Shown one piece after another: positions 13,811 to 15,726 of a stretch of 15,726 bases of DNA. Source of the stretch: an uncultured Porphyromonadaceae bacterium (GTDB lineage: Bacteria > Bacteroidota > Bacteroidia > Bacteroidales > Muribaculaceae); assembly GCA_900551515.1 (NCBI GenBank), contig URWH01000021.1:1-15726 (forward strand), given 5' to 3'. The position numbers and the translations under genes are program-made. The notes under the pieces were generated by a model that was not told the origin of the DNA, made no database searches, and saw nothing but the letters and a program-made list of their open reading frames with translations. Every line of letters starts with the position of its first letter. The stretch's first letter is position 1.

Positions 13811-15067
13811 TCAGCAATGGCGCAGGGCCATCCGCGCCACAATGATAGTTACCACACAACAGGCTGCGGTCCAGATGAAAAACGGACCGTAGCCTATTGT
13901 TTGTTGCAGCCAGCCGGCTATCATGCCCGGAAGCATCATGCCGAGCGACATGATGCCGGTGCAGATGGCATAGTTGGCGGTGGCGTGCCGCCCTTTGGAG
14001 AAGTTGATGAGGTATAGCATATAGGCCGTTGTGCCGAACCCGTAGCCGAACTGCTCGATGCACACGCAGAGATTGATGAGCAGGAAGGAATGACCGTCGC
14101 CATAGGCCAGCCACACGAAAGCGAGGCACGAGAGCGACATGCTCCACGCCATAGGCATCATCCACCGGCGCAGGCCGTTGCGGCTCACAAGGATGCCGCC
14201 GATGATGCCGCCGGAGAGCAGTCCGATCACGCCGACAGTACCGTAGACGAAGCCCACCTGTGCCGTCGAGAGCGCGAGACCGCCCGCTGCCGAGCTGTCG
14301 AGCAGGAAGGGCTGGATGAGCTTGACAATCTGGGCTTCGGGGAGCTTATACAGAAGCATGAAGAGCATGGCTATGAGTATGCCCGGCTTCGTGAAGAAGC
14401 GCACGAATGTGTCGGCAAACTCGCGCCACACCAACCCCGGCGATGAAATGCGTGCCGGCTTGTCGCTCGCGGGCCGCGGAAGGATGAATATGTGGTAGAG
14501 CGCAATCATAGCCATGGCCGCGGCAAGGATGTAGAACACAATGGCCCATGCATGCGGGATGTCGCCGTAGTAGGCTTCGAGAAAACCGGCAAACATGACC
14601 AGCGGCCCCTGACCGATGAGCATCGCGAGGCGGAACACGGTAGCGCGGATGCCGACGAAGAACGACTGGGCGCGTTCCGACAGGGCGAGCATGTAGAAGC
14701 CGTCGGCGGCGATGTCGTGCGTGGCTGAGAAGAATGCCATAATCATAAAAGAAGCTACCGAAGCGCGGAACCACAGATGACCCGGCAGCACGAAAGCGAT
14801 GGCGGCAAGCGCGGCGCCCATCAGCAGCTGCATGGCGATGATCCAGGCGCGGCGCGTGTGAAACATGTCGACAAACGGGCTCCACAGCGGTTTGATCATG
14901 GCCGGCAGACCGAATAGCGAGGTGTAGAAGGCCAGCTCGGCGTTTGAAACGCCCATGCGTTTGAAGAGCACGGCCGACACGGTCATCAGTACGACGTAGG
15001 GGAGGCCTTCGGCAGTGTAAAGGGTGGGTATCCAGAACCAGCCGCGGGATATGTTGCTGTGCTTCAC
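13811..15067 (-). CDS. AmpG-like MFS permease
   Basis: Inner-membrane major facilitator of the AmpG/PAT branch, about 12 hydrophobic segments in 418 residues. AmpG proteins import anhydro-muropeptides from the periplasm for cell-wall recycling (family knowledge). Supporting sequence includes the N-terminal WFWIPTLYTAEGLPYVV, the LFGLPAMIKPLWSPFVD loop between helices 2 and 3, and ATHDIAADGFYML, corresponding to the ATQDIAxDxY segment of AmpG. I place the start at GTG 15067 (VKHSNISRGWF): the longer in-frame ATG at 15196 lies inside the upstream gene and would add a non-membrane tail. That leaves 37 bases after the SpoIID-domain gene, so the two probably form one transcript. The substrate is inferred, not shown; other PAT-type solutes are possible. 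Its 3' end faces the ArgC-like gene with an 18-base gap. Confidence 0.8.
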   Translation of the reverse strand: MKHSNISRGWFWIPTLYTAEGLPYVVLMTVSAVLFKRMGVSNAELAFYTSLFGLPAMIKPLWSPFVDMFHTRRAWIIAMQLLMGAALAAIAFVLPGHLWFRASVASFMIMAFFSATHDIAADGFYMLALSERAQSFFVGIRATVFRLAMLIGQGPLVMFAGFLEAYYGDIPHAWAIVFYILAAAMAMIALYHIFILPRPASDKPARISSPGLVWREFADTFVRFFTKPGILIAMLFMLLYKLPEAQIVKLIQPFLLDSSAAGGLALSTAQVGFVYGTVGVIGLLSGGIIGGILVSRNGLRRWMMPMAWSMSLSCLAFVWLAYGDGHSFLLINLCVCIEQFGYGFGTTAYMLYLINFSKGRHATANYAICTGIMSLGMMLPGMIAGWLQQTIGYGPFFIWTAACCVVTIIVARMALRHC

Positions 15068-15104
15068 GATGCTGTAAGTCAGATAAATGGATAGACGGTT
15101 GATA

Positions 15105-15726
15105 TCAGTAGAGCTGCTTGAGTTCCGCGCCGGGGAAATAGTGGGCGAGGATCTGCCGGTAGCTGTAGCCGCGAGTGCCCATGACGGCAGCTCCAATCTG
15201 GCAGAGCCCTACGCCGTGGCCCCAGCCGGCGCCCCGGAGTGTCCAGCGGCTCGGTATGCCGCCGGCATCGGGTTCGGAAGGCAGGACTGTGAATGCCGAG
15301 CTGTAGAGGTGCGACTCGGAGAGCGTGCGGCGTATCTCCAGCTCTTTGCCTATGATGCGGCTCAGACGGGTGCCGTCGATGCGCAGCCGGTCGATGCGCC
15401 CCGACGGTCCGCGGTGGAGCGGCGTGATGGCCCGGATGCGGCCATAGTCGCGGCCGGAGCGCCGACGGATGATGTCGGCCAATTCGTCGCCGGTGTAGCT
15501 GACGCTCCAGCGGTAGAGATGCGGCGTGGAGCGGTCGTAACTGTTGAGGATGGAGCGGAGCACCGATTCCGGCGGGTTGGCACAGAAGGCGTCGGCGGGC
15601 GGGTTGTCGAGAAAATGCCGGAATTCCTCCTCGCCGCTTGCGTCGGCCGGATGCGAGTCGGGCGTGTCGGTGACCGGGATGAGGTAGGGCTTGTCAAGGG
15701 GCTGCCAGCAGGTCGAGAAGCGCTCG
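15105..15726 (-). CDS. SpoIID/LytB-domain protein (5' partial)
   Basis: C-terminal 206 residues of a SpoIID/LytB-domain protein; the frame stays open to the right edge of the window, so the start and any signal peptide are outside. The diagnostic motif is GAGWGHGVGLCQIGA near the C-terminus, followed by GYSYRQILAHYFPGAEL, the standard end of this domain. SpoIID of Bacillus is a lytic transglycosylase acting on peptidoglycan, and LytB-type proteins stimulate amidases (family knowledge). The expected catalytic Glu lies in the part not visible here. The visible N-terminal stretch (ERFSTCWQPLDKPYLIPV) resembles Bacteroidetes members of the family. Together with the downstream AmpG-like permease it suggests a release-and-import pair for wall fragments; that functional link is inference. 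Confidence 0.85.
   Translation of the reverse strand, partial: ERFSTCWQPLDKPYLIPVTDTPDSHPADASGEEEFRHFLDNPPADAFCANPPESVLRSILNSYDRSTPHLYRWSVSYTGDELADIIRRRSGRDYGRIRAITPLHRGPSGRIDRLRIDGTRLSRIIGKELEIRRTLSESHLYSSAFTVLPSEPDAGGIPSRWTLRGAGWGHGVGLCQIGAAVMGTRGYSYRQILAHYFPGAELKQLY

Overview
The window looks like chromosome from a GC-rich member of the Bacteroidales, most likely a Muribaculaceae-type gut bacterium. The pointers are: a type III glutamine synthetase (glnN), the aminotransferase route to diaminopimelate (dapL), lipoprotein-type solute-binding and thioredoxin proteins, the long Bacteroidales form of a PurF-like protein, AT-rich starts without clear Shine-Dalgarno sites, and several TAnnTTTG boxes typical of the Bacteroidetes housekeeping sigma factor. 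The family-level placement is inference. I see no rRNA, tRNA, CRISPR array, insertion sequence or phage gene. The content is mainly core metabolism.

Layout, left to right. (1) 3-1178 (+): 3' part of a Cu/Zn-type efflux permease ending in a fused heavy-metal-associated (HMA) domain. (2) 1320-5692 (+): dapF, dapL and glnN, covering meso-diaminopimelate/lysine synthesis and ammonia assimilation. (3) 5767-6882 (-): an orphan iron/cobalamin-type ABC substrate-binding lipoprotein, convergent with glnN across a hairpin terminator. (4) 7073-8495 (+): malate dehydrogenase and a small thioredoxin-fold lipoprotein, closed by a strong hairpin. (5) 8552-10438 (-): a 628-residue PurF-like amidotransferase/phosphoribosyltransferase with a near-perfect promoter. 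(6) 10439-10977: about 540 bases without a long gene, holding divergent promoters and a structured hairpin upstream of galK. (7) 10978-12114 (+): galactokinase, with a GC-rich terminator. (8) 12301-13792 (+): argR and an ArgC-like protein. (9) 13811-15726 (-): an AmpG-like MFS permease downstream of a SpoIID/LytB-domain protein cut by the window edge, possibly a wall-turnover pair.

The most unusual part is block 8. The ArgC-like protein keeps the fold and the C-terminal signature of N-acetyl-gamma-glutamyl-phosphate reductase, but it has proline where the catalytic cysteine belongs and lacks the catalytic histidine motif. The adjacent ArgR has alanine in place of the first aspartate of its arginine-binding GDDT motif. 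ARG-box-like sites flank the argR promoter. Together these suggest an arginine-regulation module built on a catalytically dead ArgC paralog; that role is inference. Other points worth a second look are the AT-rich junction and internal start codon in the permease-HMA fusion, the hairpin leader before galK, and the altered glutaminase motif of the PurF-like protein.
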